64,000 nucleotides of DNA from positions 1,227,501 to 1,291,500 of the forward strand of contig CM061247.1 in the NCBI GenBank assembly GCA_022605425.2, written 5' to 3'. The stretch is from Hamiltosporidium tvaerminnensis (Eukaryota > Microsporidia > Dubosqiidae). The position numbers and the translations under genes were made by a program. Positions 1 to 14,350 of this stretch are shown here, one piece after another (the first letter of the stretch is position 1; the number at the start of each line of letters is the position of its first letter). Below the pieces are notes generated by a model. It saw only the letters and a program-made list of their open reading frames with translations. It was not told the DNA's origin and made no database searches.

Positions 1-3000
1 TTGTTTATTGCCATAAAAATCATAGTCGTACATTACAGACAGTATCGATTCAAAACATGTTTATAGCATGCTTTGTGCTGATTCTTTCCCTTCATATTTA
101 TCATTTGTTAAACCGAATTTTAAGCAGGAAAACATATTGAAGTTTTTATCTACAAAATTATGTGATTTAACAAATTTTATAACTTCATTTTATGTATTAT
201 CCATTAATATTCTGTAAAATCAACTATTATTTTGCATTATCACTAGATTTCCCCTGTGTGTTTATTAAAAATCATCATAATAAGAAAGTATACAATTATA
301 AAAAAAATATCAGTCTATGATGTGGTATTACAAAAGAAATTTACTTTTATTATTTAGCATTCAATGTTCTTGATCTAGTAAACTAGGATATATAATTATA
401 ACTTTCGCTTTTTATATTTTAAAATATCTTTCAATTTGACCGATATAATTTTCTAATTGATTTTCAGATAAAATTATAAAGTAGAAAACGATACGCTTTA
501 TTGTTTACTTTTGAAAATTTGTAAATGAATCTATATCTGAAACTTATTAGATAAAGAAGGAAAAAAACTCTTGGTCGATATTTAAAATAAAAAAATATCA
601 AAAACAAAACTTCTCAAACTAAAGCCTGAAAATAACAAAAGAAATAAGAAAAATATCAATGAAGATTTTCAGAGTAGTGAAATTTCATTTAAATCACAAA
701 GGCTAATATAACTGCTGTTTTATGTTAAAAGATTATGTATTAAATGGTTTTTTTATGAAAATAGAAAAAAAATATTACTTTTAATAAATGAATTCTAGTT
801 AACGTCGCTAATAATTATTTAATTGAAATAATTTTGAAGCTTTTCCTCTTCACAAAGGTTTTAATATAATTTTTTCGAGAGTCTGACTTAAAACCGAAAA
901 TAATTTTACGTTTGAAAACTTTATATAGTTGAGAAACCGTATTCTAAAAATTTTTGATACAGTTTCAGCAAAAGCGAATTTAGACAATATCTATGTCCGT
1001 TTTTGCCTTAATAAAATATTTTATGAAAACTAATATTAACTGAATATTAAGATATAAAAAGATTAAATATATGTAAAAAGAAATTTTTACTAGGAATTTG
1101 AAAAGAAGAATTAATCTCAAAAGGTTTTTTTTGATATTAAAAAACGAAACATTTTTTCACAATGAATTATTTTCACATATAACATTGTCATAATTACTAT
1201 TTGTATAAAATAATAACTTCAATTTTTTTTAAAAATATAAGATTTATATTTGTAGTTCGTCCGAATAATGCAAACGAATGAGCTTTATAAAGTAAAGAAG
1301 GCACATACTAATATATCATATGCCTATATATAAAAAATAGTACATAGTTTAACAAAGTAGGCTTAAACATATTTTTCAAAACTTAACGCTGTTTTAAGTC
1401 TAACATTGATAGATATATTCCAAAACCTATTTTTAGCCCTTTAACGATTCCCACACTCCTTGCTCTCAATTTTTACTCTATAAAATCCAATTGCAAACCC
1501 CTGAGCTTTCTCGAGGTTCGTTAATTATTTGCTCATGGGTTTATGGTAGGTCAACATATATTACCCGGCCTTGAGAATAGCAACATTTTTTTAGACTCTA
1601 TTCATGAAAACGAATAAATTATACCAAGATATTCCCAATTTTACACCGAATCTATCGAGATTTTGCAATTGATAAAAAAAGGTATAAAGGGTATCTAAGT
1701 ATTTACGGCGTTCGAAATTTATGATTATTCATATCTTCTTCGCTTTTTAGGCTGGATGAAGTGAAACATACACGGTATCTCTATATTATTGGTCATTATT
1801 TTAGGTGCAATCACGGTTTTAAATCAAATCCCATAACCTGCCGCTTAGTTCTTAAAAGTATTTATTATAAGGAATATACCTTATAATACAAATCACCGAA
1901 TAACACTAAAAAATGATCGGGTTATTTTTCTGAATATATAGATGATATTATAACTTGATTTCTGTTATTCATAGCAAAAACATGTGTTTTTTGTTATGTT
2001 ATACTCTTTTGTGTTTTTTTCACTTTACTGAAAATATTAAAAGAGATTTTTTAGGTAAAGAAATAGCAATTTTAATTGGGTAATACATTGGTGCATGCAA
2101 ATTTGCAAATTTTCTGTAATTTAATTTATTGCCTTCATTTATAAAGAAATATTTTTGCATATATCAGAAGAAAGTTGTGATAATATACATTTCTATTTTT
2201 CAAAACTTTTAAAGTCGTATATGTATACATTTCATCATTTGTTGTATTCTTATGGTTTTATTTGGGTATTATTGCGCTTTATTGATAATTATACTATAGT
2301 TTCTTTTTATGTTTTGAAAGCATCTATAATTTGTTTTTTGATTTTATTTAATAAATTAATATATGTTTAACCATCAAATGATCTCTAACAAATTTTTCTA
2401 ATAATTAAAATAATTTATATTAGTTTTGTTAAAATAAACAATATAAAACAATTGGCAGAAGGTTCAATAGAATTTTTTTATACGAGTTTGATGATATTTA
2501 AATTCTAACTTCGTTTCTACGGTTATAATTTGGTTCAATTAAGCTTAAGATTTATGTATAAAGTGAGACGCTACTATTTTTTAGAATCCTTTCTTTTATA
2601 AGTTAGCTTTTACGAATATATAAGGCTTTTTTTTCAATTAAAGTAAATATGAAAATACCATATCTTTAATAAGTTGTCAAAATTTGATTCGTTTAAAAGC
2701 TTAAAACTGGATTAAAATTTAGCCTTACTCTAATAGATACAATGTTTTATGATTCGAAGAAACATTGAAATTGTATTTTTTAATAGTTATGGTAGGCTTG
2801 TTATATTCAAACAATTACTTTTGATTTATATTGCTTAGCGAGGTAAATCGATATATATAGTAATTTTTTATCCATATTTCAGTCAAAAAAAGTAATCTAT
2901 TTTGGTTCGAATCATAAAAGTGTTAATAGTATGTTAAAAATGGAATTACATCGTTGTGATCCAAATAAGACTCAATATGGAGTCCAAAAATTCCTTGAAT

Positions 3001-3045
3001 GCAAATCGAAGAAACCATTAATATTAAAGTTGCATTGTAAGAATT
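1..3045. other. AT-rich non-coding stretch
   Basis: No protein-like reading frame is visible. The longest open frame (2155-2370 +) is 71 codons of AT-rich, Phe/Tyr/Leu-heavy translation with no recognisable motif, as expected by chance at this base composition. A slightly less AT-rich patch at about 1440-1580 may be an eroded repeat, but I could not align it convincingly to any repeat family in the window. Confidence 0.6.
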
Positions 3046-3753
3046 TTATTTAAAAAATATCGATTAAAAATAGCGGTAAGTGTCATATTGTTTTCATGAC
3101 ATTTACGTAACTTCAGATCTAATATAAATTTCTCGCCCAAACGATACAATGATACCTCTTGCGATCCTCACATAACATAGTCTTTATATAAAAGAGGTGT
3201 TAAATCCAATTAATCGGCGGCAGTATCTTGGGGTCGTGATCTCGGTTGCATGATGTCTGATCGTAGCTCGTTATCCACCTTGTGCTTCTCTAGGACAATT
3301 ACGCACCGCCACTTACTTATTCTTTTCAGAACCTAAAAACTCTTAGATAAGATGTATTTCCGAGCCCTACGTGTGACATAACTAGGAATGGAACGACATA
3401 CTGACAGTAAAATCTTGTTACTTTGCGTATTGTGTCTTATGGCTTTATTTTCGTATTTCAAATACGCTAACTCTCTAGCCCGAGTGAACAAAGTACGTTT
3501 CAATGTTTTTATACGGCACTCATCCACATGTTAAGCTTCGGTCTGCTTCTAGTTAAATAAAAAACTACAAAAAAATTTAAAGAAAAAGTTTCGCTGTTTC
3601 ACAGACCTTCTATACTTTATACAAATTTTATCGAACACTACAATTATAGATTGGTTTTATGCCAGCCTAAAAGCAAAATGAAGATTTTCACTCCAATTTT
3701 ACATGCTTATTGCCAAAAAGATTGTTTTCTATGTGGCTATTCTCATTTCACCT
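3046..3753 (-). mobile_element. Unit A retroposon, eroded full-length copy
   Basis: On the minus strand this stretch follows the ~735-bp unit A family from its 5' terminus (the GTGGAGG-type end, here GTGAAATGAG at about 3751) to the tail (…TTTTTTAAATAAA at about 3046-3055). Conserved stretches include the blocks around 3065-3130 and 3225-3345. It is much more diverged than the copies at 39, 44 and 52 kb, so it is an old insertion. No convincing TSD remains. A short open frame at 3333-3527 lies inside it and is not considered a gene. Confidence 0.75.
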
Positions 3754-6700
3754 AAGTAAAATCTCATTATATCTTATTTTACTAGTTTTATCTATCCCGA
3801 TAAATTGATACCTATTAAGTTTATATATAATATCATTTTCGGGAAAGTTTCTGTGATATAGAAAGTTAGAATCAATGTGAAATATCTATATGCTTTAACT
3901 GCTAAAACATTTTTTTGCAAATCTTATGTTAAATCTATGACATACGAGGAGTTCCTTAAATCTAAAGTAATTTTTAATTCGGGTTTACTTCCTGCGAGAA
4001 TTCTAAGCAAATTTTTAATATTCAACGTTTAGAAATGATTCTCCAATTACGGTATGATACAAAGAGTCACTGTTTGTTTTTAATACGCTATTCCGATTAT
4101 AATATAATATTTTATTGAAAAAGTAATAAGAAAAAATCTAAAATTGCGAAAGGTAAGTGAAAACTTTCAAATTATTCTATTTTTTTTCATCCAGTCTTTT
4201 CTTTTATGCTGAAAAGCATTGTTAAACAGTTTTTTTTATTGTATTTAGATACTTTCACATTTACTTGCCAGTTACATTAAACATATCATACGACCTAATT
4301 ATTATATTTTATGATATTTCTAAATTCGAAAACAATTTTCTGAAAAATTGATCAACTTTTAATAAAAAAATCTACTCAAATGTTTAATTTATTATCAAAT
4401 AAAATCGATGTGTCACATAAAAAAAGATTATTTCTCGAAAAATTGTAAATATATTCTATATATTGCCTTCAGAATGAAATTTATAAAATGATGCAGTATT
4501 ACTTAATAAATATTTTTTTCAACGAAAATAGCTGATTATTAACATATTAAACCTTTAATTTTTCCCGAATTTAGCTGTATTTCTTGGTATAAATTATATT
4601 TTTGAATATTTTTAATCTTAATAATTTCTGTCGCAATAGATTTTGAATAAATCAGCATTTCTTTGTATTTTATCATTTAAAATTAATATACGCAAAAATT
4701 CGCTGCGGTTGAATTTTCAAATTTAATTTATAAAGATTTTTCATACTGTTTTTAAGTTTGAACTATTATAATCAAATACTACGGTGAATATCAGCAGAAA
4801 TATTCCTGTTATTCATAATTTTACAGTTTATTTTTTAAGTTTCTATTTCATACATTTTCTTTTGTAAGAAACATAAATTTCTAAACTTTCTATTGCATAA
4901 TATTTTACCATAGAATATTTCTGCGAAAAATCCGCTGTTTGATTTTTTTTGTTAACACAAAATCTGATTTTAAATCAAAAAATTAAAGAAAGTATTTCTT
5001 GTATAATCAAATATTTTGTTATTGGACATTACAATAGTAATATCAAGTAATAGTTATTATTTTTGGGTGCCGATAACTCATTGCAAACACCAAACCAAAA
5101 TATAATTCCAGGAATATTTTTTTAGCGACTACTAAAAAAAAGTTTATCATTTTTTACACGAATGTATTATGTTATGCACCAGTTCATATTTCAGATAGAT
5201 TTCATTGATTTTGAGTTACTTTAAAGTTTTTTTTATTTAATGCCAAAGAGTCTTCTTGTTTAGTTGAGTGAAAAATAAAGCGAAACGGCCTTAGACATTT
5301 TACATTCATTTTTCAAAGAATGATTAGCTCAATCTATATTCCAACCTTTATGCAAACTTAATTATTAAAAATCTAGATATTTATATCTCAGACCGATTAC
5401 GGTGTCGAATATATCTCACTATCAAGATATTCACACAAATAAAAGAGGCTAGATGATTTCCACTTTCTTTTCTGGTTATGTTTTTAAAAAAAATCATATC
5501 TAATTTTGAGTTAAAATTTTATCATATTCAAAGCAATTTTTGAGGGCCTAGTTTTAGAAATTTTTAACCCAAGAAATAAGAGTATATTTTACTATGTTTT
5601 AAAACATAGACACATTTATATTTTTATCGGAAATTTAATATTATAAATTATTTTCAAGGCATATTGCCATAAAATAAAATCAGATAGTTTTTAAATTAAC
5701 TTTGAATAAAAATTCTTTGGGCTGGAAAGCTTTTACTCCCGATATATATATCAAAAGATTAAATTCGAGTCGTATACTACATAAAGTCATTTATAGAATG
5801 CCCGAAAGTTTGATATAAATAGTAAATTTAAAGCTTTAATAAATATTGAGAAAAAAAATTTTAATAGGCGGCTTTTGATAATCTTAATAAAAAAATTTTA
5901 AATAAGCAGCTTGTGATAATCTTAATAGAAAAAATGTACCAAGTAGTTCAAGCATTTTAAAAATCTATTTTTCTAGAATCTTTATGACTGGAATACAATA
6001 AAACGACCTTTAAACTTCTGTGTGTATTTAAGACAATTCTTACCCGATATAATTTCACTAAAAGCTTATCTTGTAAGATTTAAGTAAGAATGCATTTGTT
6101 CATGTTATATTTAGTAACATTTCAAGTTTGATGTTTTAACCATTTCTAGGTTTATTTATCATAAAGATCCTAATTTGTGGTATTGCGGATTATCTTGGTG
6201 TTATTTTCTCCGTATAAACTCTGAAAATACAACACTATTTGTATATTATATTTGTTTTTTATATAATAGCTTGTTATTTTTCCTTGTTAAGCTTTAATTA
6301 TGAACCAAAGAATATTATTTGTAATTCTAAAAATAGTTATTTAAGCTCTGCTTTGCTTATTTTTCATATGCTTGAGATTAAATGATTTAAAACCGTTTCA
6401 GCTAAAACTTTTAAATAAATATTACAGACAATATGGAGTCGTTGTCTGTCATATCCAAAGAAAACGAGCCAATTTTTTATAGACATATTTGCTTGCGAAG
6501 TTCAGAGGAGATTGTTTAATTTTTTTCAACATGTCGTCTGAATATTCGCTTGTTTTTAGCTTTATATATAATATCAAAAAGTATACAGCTTTTAAACGGT
6601 TTCTCTCCTTTCACAATAAACGAAGAAACTATTCACAACTAAAAACATACTATTCGAGATCGTTCATCTTTACTTTTATAACTTTACTAAAATAATTATT

Positions 6701-9700
6701 AAAATTTTCGCAAAAATTATGGCTCATGTAAAAAAATTAAAAAGTGTAAAAAACCATGTTTTTTTTTGAAAATAAATCTCGGAATATAAATTTAAAGAAT
6801 ACAAAATTTAATATTTAAGTTAATAAAAAAAGGCTAGACCAAGCTTTTTGTTAGGATGGGTAATCAGCAATTTGTTTTAATCAACCGAAAATTCTTGGAG
6901 ATAAAAATATTACTTTAAACTATTCAATTTACAAGCCTATTAATTAGATTCAATACTCAAAAACAATATAGCTAGCATTGGGCTAAACTATTTATCTGAA
7001 AACTACAAAATAAAATTTCGTTATCGTCATAGATTTAAACTTCAAATATCTGGTAAGCTGTTTTGTCAACTTTATATTATAAACTATTTGATATATAGCT
7101 ACACGTTTTTTCTTTTGATATCTCAAACGCTTAATTTTAAATTAAGGATAATTAAACATTGCTGAAAAAATCATCAAAGAAAATTTTTATTCGTTTTCCA
7201 TCTTAAATTTTCAAACTTTGCTATTATAGCCGAAAGAAGAATTTCATGATTTAATTACCTAAACCATATATTATATCATAAGATTTCAAATATTTGTTGT
7301 ACAACAATAATGATCGTATATAAAACATGTCTAGAATAAACCTAAATTTTTTATAAAATTAAATTGCGTTTGTATGTCAAAACACAAAGGCCAGATAAAA
7401 AAAATTAACAATAAAATTTATGATTGATTTCTATTTTAGAAATAGACTGACTTCTTCTCCAAAAACAATATAGCTGCTGTATATTCATAGCCGATTATCG
7501 CGCATAGTTCAAAAAACTGAACATTTTTTTATTATTACATAAAAAAATATAAAGATTACTTCTAAAATTTTGTGTAAATTTTTATATTAAACTGAAAAAT
7601 ATTTTTTTGTTGCGTTTGTATCAGATACAATGAAGATGTATAGATTTAAATTTATAGAAATACCCAGTATGACTGAGAAAAAGATTAAGAAATAGACCGT
7701 CTAGTAGGTTCTGTTAAAAATAAATTTTACTTAGATCATATAATGTATTAGATTTGCGTAAATGGTACATTTGTCAAATTATGCTCTTTAGTCTATATTA
7801 TTCGTTTATGGACGAGAGTTCGGAAATTTAGGCAAGTTCAATGAATCATAGATTAGATGACTTTTTAATGCAGAGAATTTGCTAATCTTCTCTTTTCGAT
7901 TAAGATAGACGAAATTTTAAAAGTTAATTAGATCTTCTTTACATTAATGGTATTTCATATACTTTTTATATTTTGATGCGTTGATCTTTTCATAACCAAA
8001 ACCTAACTGTTTTAAAATTAATAGGGCGTAAACAGATAAGCGAACTTCGCTCATTGGAATACGACCTTAAATATTTCGCAACTAGACCAATGAAAAAATT
8101 TAGAAAAGTGCAACATTGTGTTATTTTATTTCAACAAAGCACTGATGGCACATAATTATGGAAAATTTTCTTAGATTGATTTTTCTAACTTAATATATCT
8201 TGTTCCATCAGATGAAATCCTTTTTTAAAAATAAAGTTAAATTACCTTTGGATTAGAATGCTATAATCCATATATGTTTCTGGAGAACAATACAAGCTTG
8301 AACCAAAACAAAAAAACTAGCTTAGACGTGTATATTGCACGAATAACAGCAGCAAAAAAGCATTATTAGCAAAAAGTATTCAAGCTGTACCTTGGTTTGA
8401 ATATCACATTTATCGTTTTTAATTGATGCATAAAGGATTGTTCATATAAATTACGATTGTAAAAAATAATTTTTACTCTTTCTTCGTTAAAAATATTTTT
8501 TAATTACAAAAACATATTGTAATTTGAGCTTACGATTTTTATCTTGGCTTATATTATGTTCTTAGTTGTTTAAAAATTGACATGAAAGAGATCATTCGGA
8601 AATTATTTTTATTTCGCTCCTTTGTACCAAAAGATTTACGAGAAACAAGTGAATGGTTATTAGGTACGGGAATTTACATAATTGCTATAAAAGACAATAA
8701 GCAAGGATATGAAATAAAATATCTTGAAAATAATTTCTCCTTTGGCCTTAAATAAGTAACCAAGACAAATGATACGTATAAAACTAAAAACCTTTGTGAG
8801 AAAATACAATATGTAGACTTAATGCTAAAAAATTTGTAAAAGAAATATGATGTAGTGAAAGAAAAAAAATTTTGAGAAATCGTATTGTTTTGGCCGATAA
8901 ACACGAAATTAACGCTTTAAAATATTTCGACTATCTTTATTAAAACATCAATAAATATGTTTCAGCTTTTCGACTCAAAAACGTAATTTATTTGCAGTAA
9001 ATATGTTCTTGGCCATGCATTGATATATTTATTTTAGACTCAAAACGAATCAAGTTTTTGTAAAAGGTGGAGATGGGTTCATTTCTAGTGTCTTTCGATT
9101 TTTAGACAAGAAATATAAAAACAATATATTATTGTGCCTTCACAAAATTTAATTTGAAAATCTAGTTTTAGAAGGCTTGTATGCATAGTAATTTTTATTC
9201 TGAGGCCTAATTATCATAACTTTACTCTTTAAGTTGTCAAAACATTTGTAAGACGATAAATACATATATATAAAAAACCGGGTTGTCACAAGTAAAAATA
9301 AAGCATTTTTAATAATGCATAATGCACAAGAGTTATATCAGAAACCTTATAAAACAAGCATCGTTTTTACTAAACATATAAAAACGCGAGAACTTCAAAC
9401 TTGTTACAAATAATTCACTTAGAAAGAAAGTAAGTTTAATTGCAAACTATACATTATAAAATAACAAACGAAGCTATAAATCTAAACTACTAACACAAAC
9501 AATAATATAAAAAAATATTAAGGCAAAAATGCAAAATACGATCTATTAATAGCGCGATCACGACAAAACTAGACAAAGTTAATATTTTATAGTTATCGAT
9601 GTATAATGTATAGAAAATGTAACTTTTTTAATTTAATTTTTTTTTAAATAAAAATTTATAAGCAAATGTAGAATAATATATATGTGATTTTTTAAAAGTT

Positions 9701-12700
9701 TTGAGTAGCTCTTAAAATCTTACAAATGATACAATGTCTGGCTAAGTACATAGAAACCAATTGTTTTTGTATCTTTTTAATAATAAAATTAGTTAATATG
9801 GACTTTAGAGGCGTTTTATATTCATAATACTATTTTTTTATTTACATCTTTAATAGTAAATCGACATAAGATTATTATAAGAGCTTATTTTAAAAAAACT
9901 TGATCTTGTGCATATTTAAGGTGTGTATAAACAATTTGTTCTATAAATACGCTGAAGAAAGTACATAAAGCTTTTCAGTGAAGCATAAGATTTCTATAAA
10001 AATTAAACTTAGCAACGCAGTAGGTAGTTTTGTTTAGGTGTGTACTGCAAGCCGTCTAGGTTTTTGTAATATCGTTATAGAAGCAGTGTATCTAAAATAT
10101 TTATAGATTTTAAAAAAATGCCACCAAATGATCAAGTTTTAGCTAAATTAATCTCTTGGATGGCCCTATTTAAGAAGGCATAAAGCAAACTATGATAAAA
10201 AGAGCGACTAAATTGTTTGGGATTTGCCTTGGAGCCTTTATCGAGGATTAAGAAACTATTATAAATCGATAAATAGGACAAGGAAACGTGTATTTTTTTC
10301 TTATTATAGAAAACTCACAGATCCTGCTATGAATATTTAAGAAAATATTGTTGTATAGATATGTAATATATAGAAATTTGATCTAACCCAAAATATAGCT
10401 TAATTTGAATCATATATACATAAAAATTATTTGCTATACGGAAATCGCTATAGTACGCTCTATAGAAACTAAAATGACGCGATCGCCTTTCTTAAAAATA
10501 TTAAAAAACAAAAACACCTATTCTATCAATAGCATATAAAAGATAAATTAATAAGTTACATCACTATAATTGAACGTACATTAAACATAATAGAAAATCA
10601 TTCTTTTGTGTACTTTTAGATATTTCCTGTGATACTTTTTTATCAAGCCGGCGAATTGCAACAACATAAGCTTAATGTAAATAAATATAACCAACCATCG
10701 TTTATCAGGGCTTTATATGGTTTTTTATGTAAAAAAATCTTACCAATAAAGTACAGATGACTTTTTTGGATCCAAGACTATGTTAAAATAATATGTTTTA
10801 GAGACATTCTAAAAAAGGCTGTTTATGATACTGCAAATAATTCTGTTACATATATCGGGTGTGTTTAATGTTTTTCGGCATTAACATAGGCTCAAAAAAA
10901 TGATTTATATAAAACTATCGAAATAGAAAGGATATTAAATTAAATATGTCTTGCAATCACTATAAAACCAGTAACATGTACGAACATATGTAACTTTAAA
11001 CGCTTAAAAAAATAAATGGCATACAATAAATTAATGTAATACAAAATTGACGCCTCATATGCATATATGCGAACTAATTTCTTTGTACATTGCTTGCCAA
11101 TCTTTCCTAGTAATATTTTTCGATATCGTTTAAGTTCAAGTAATTTAAATTTTAATTTTTTAGTAATCCCATTTTATTATTTACCTGTCATTACAAATAT
11201 TATTATACATGTAGGGTGTGGTCAGCATGATTCTTTCTAAATTTAATATTCTAGATATATTTCTATTTTCAATTTTACTTAAAATCAATTTTTGACTCAG
11301 AACATAAAATTCTTTCATATTAAATGAACTATTTTCTAGTATACGATAAAAAATGACAATATATCAAATAGAGATTTAAATTGGGTATGGATAGCTTAAC
11401 TTAATGAAAATTGCTTCACTATGTATATAAGATCTTATATTTATACTAAAAAATATTTGGAATTATCATTGTAAAAGAATATACGCCAAATGTTTATAAA
11501 AAACTAACACCCTTGATCATTGTAATTTCATTGCCTTTTATAAAATACTTAAAAAGGGTTTGGGCCTGTAAGTACCAGACGAACCACCCGAATTTTTAGT
11601 CTTTGAAATTTCTCACCGGGCAAGAGCTTAACCTCAGATTTGCTAAGACAAAATATTGCCTTACTATAAAGAATCTTTGAAACTATGTGCTCAAAATTAC
11701 TGGATAACGCTTTAATTAAAAATTGATGCTTAAATTAGGAATAATAGACCCAAAATATACTATAAATAGTGTTATTAATCATTTATTTAAAATTAAAATA
11801 GGGGTTTATTTTCGTCGTTTTGCCATTTGGTACAGAAGAATTCGGCAGAAAAAAGTTTTAGCCAAACACTATAGTGTTTCATAACGCTAATGCTATATAA
11901 ATGCTTTGTTTGCCAACTTTAATCGATATTTTCATAGTTTACCATAAAATACCTGTGAATGTAAAGGAATAATACAATCTATGGTCATTAGAAAGATAAT
12001 TAAGGTATTTTTTGATCAAAAGATAGAGTTGTAGCAGCACTAAGGATTAAAGAGCATTTCGAGAACGCATCACGGTGTGTTTTGCTAGTTTATTAACGCC
12101 AAGAAGCTTCGACACATTGTATTAGACAAAGGAATAATTTAAAACGGTGTTAGCAAGAAAAAAACGGAAAACTACAGATTACTTTAGTTGCGAAATCTCT
12201 TTGGGGGAAATGATAATATCATTGACGAAGACTCACACTTGAAATATGTGATTAAAAGGGGATATAAACCGTATAACGTTTCAAAGAGAAAAGTATTTTT
12301 CAACCTTAAATTTAATCAAAAGGTATTGTTTGGATTTATATTTATTTAAGGACGACTTTATAACTAAAGCTTTCTATGTCTTCGTATGGAAATTAGATTT
12401 AAAAAGCTATATCAATCCAACAATCATTGGTGAAATTTAAAAACTCAAAAACATATATAAGTAAGTAAAAATTTATTCTGCGGGCACAAAACACAATTAT
12501 AAAAACCTGCTAATAAATATAGTATACCTAAAACAACTGAAATCTTTTTGAAAAAGAACATGTTTATTCGGATTAGACAAAGTTACATAAAAAAATCTAT
12601 AAAAAAGAAACGCAATTTTATTTTTTTTATAAAATATCTATATTGTAAATAAATCTGGGATCTAAATGTATCCAAAAATATTTTTTTAAGGCTCTTAGAA

Positions 12701-14152
12701 GAATATTATAAGAGCATATTTTCAAAATTACAGAAGAGGGTAGTAAAACTTCATTCGATCTCAAGTAGCTTTATAGATTTTGCTTAAAGAGTAATAATAT
12801 GGTTTATGTATGGGCGTCTGTTTACGCGTTATTTTTTTGGAAGCGACTTACGCTATTCCTGAATTCAAAAATAATGACGCATCGGCAACACAAAGATGGG
12901 TTTCCTAGGCCAGAATCATAAACATATAGACAATATCTTAAAGATATGATATAATTCTGATTATTTTGGATATATGTTCTAAATATTTTTATAGTATAAT
13001 TATAAACGAAATCTGTCAAAACATATCAAAATTTTTTCTCGAATTGTTGTTCAAAGATTTCCACGTGAAATACTGCATCACATTTTTAAAATATTCTGTT
13101 GTATGAATAAACTATAGATACGCTTTTATATGTAGAAGTATCTTTGGAAAAGAACATCTACGCAAACAGAAGCAAGTTAAGCGAGCGAATTTAACAAACT
13201 CACGAGATCTTGTAAAGAAATTTTTAAATTCACATATCTAAATATGAATTTCTGTACTTGATAAAGTATATATCGGATACAATATCGCATTATAAAAAAA
13301 CATTTGTTTTCTATCGATGAGCATCATAAGATTATGGTACGAATTAGCCCACGAATCGCTTCAAAGTCATAGGAGGTAGAAATATATGATGGTTATGTCA
13401 AAATAATTCTTGGAAGTTTTTTGCTGTAAATAGACATCGATACCGATACTTCTTATATCAGTAATCAATCGATAAAAAATGATATTTTAATACCGAGCCG
13501 TGATTTGACACCTTAATAGTACTTCGAAATCTATAAAACCAGTACGGAAAAGCTCAAACTTCAATGCAATTTTGGAGGCCGCTAGAACTAAGAAGTTATC
13601 CAAACGACAAGATATGTTAATTTCAGTAAAAAAAATTAAGTTTTTTTAAGATTATTTTATTCTTATAAAAAGCTGCGATACGAATAAAAATTCCATTAAA
13701 ACAGAATTTGAAACGCTTTTCGTATAATACTATTTAGTCTATCTTTTAGCATATCTTAATAATTGGTTTTGCGTTTAACTAAACATGAAAGCATTTGTGA
13801 AACATATTTGGCCTCAATATCCGAGTTTAATTAAGTATTATTTAAAATATAATCTTTTTTCTTATATTTTAAATTTATATTTTTTCCATCCCTTTTTTTT
13901 TAATTAATTTTACTTTTATAGTATTTTATTGTTGTTTAAAGAAATTATAGATGAAATTAACTGTACTTATTTTCTCTCGACTTTTTAAATAAACTTCAAG
14001 TAAGTAAGTAAATCTAAATAAATAAAACACAAAATAAATACTATTGCTGTAATATTGAAAAGAAAACCCTTCGGTTTATTATTTTAACACATTATTTTAA
14101 TATTTTGCACTCGTTATGATGTCTGTTTCATTAAGATTCTGAGTATGATATA
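3754..14152. other. Long AT-rich stretch without genes
   Basis: About 10.4 kb with no supportable gene. Open frames above 60 codons (6489-6695 +, 8674-8904 -, 12822-13019 -) have no motif and the composition of random AT-rich sequence. Slightly GC-richer patches (about 11.55-11.65 kb, 12.03-12.13 kb) may be eroded repeats. At 9066 a short run similar to the unit A 5' terminus (GTGGAGATGGG) occurs, but the similarity stops after about 13 bases. A perfect 18-bp palindrome lies at 5592-5609. Confidence 0.55.
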
Positions 14153-14350
14153 AGGTTGAGAAAAATATCCACATTAGAATTTTTTACTGAGCAATGAGTG
14201 TGTACAATTCATGTGAAAATTATTGCTGCGATTGTGGTGGGATATAAACTCTACTAGTTTAGAAACGAATCTCTATATTTCCGGTTACAACCGATTAAAA
14301 GAAGCAAAAGGAAAACTTTAATTTGTTGATCAACAAAAGCGAGAAGGCGA
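14153..14350 (+). mobile_element. Unit A-related 5' fragment, eroded
   Basis: The first ~200 bp of unit A are recognisable: a block matching the stretch that reads GCAATGAGTGTGTG in the intact copies, followed by a TGGTGGGATATAAAC-like block. The rest of the unit is not found downstream. It shares variants and a 3' extension with the copy at 31918-32120, suggesting a subfamily with a different body. Confidence 0.5.

Noticed and set aside
2155-2370. 71-codon open frame and similar short frames across 1-25 kb
   Set aside because: Phe/Tyr/Ile/Leu-rich translations without motifs, several with non-ATG starts, as expected from random AT-rich sequence.
4152-4196. GTAAGT…CAG resembling an intron
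   Set aside because: No coding frame on either side; such strings occur by chance in AT-rich DNA.
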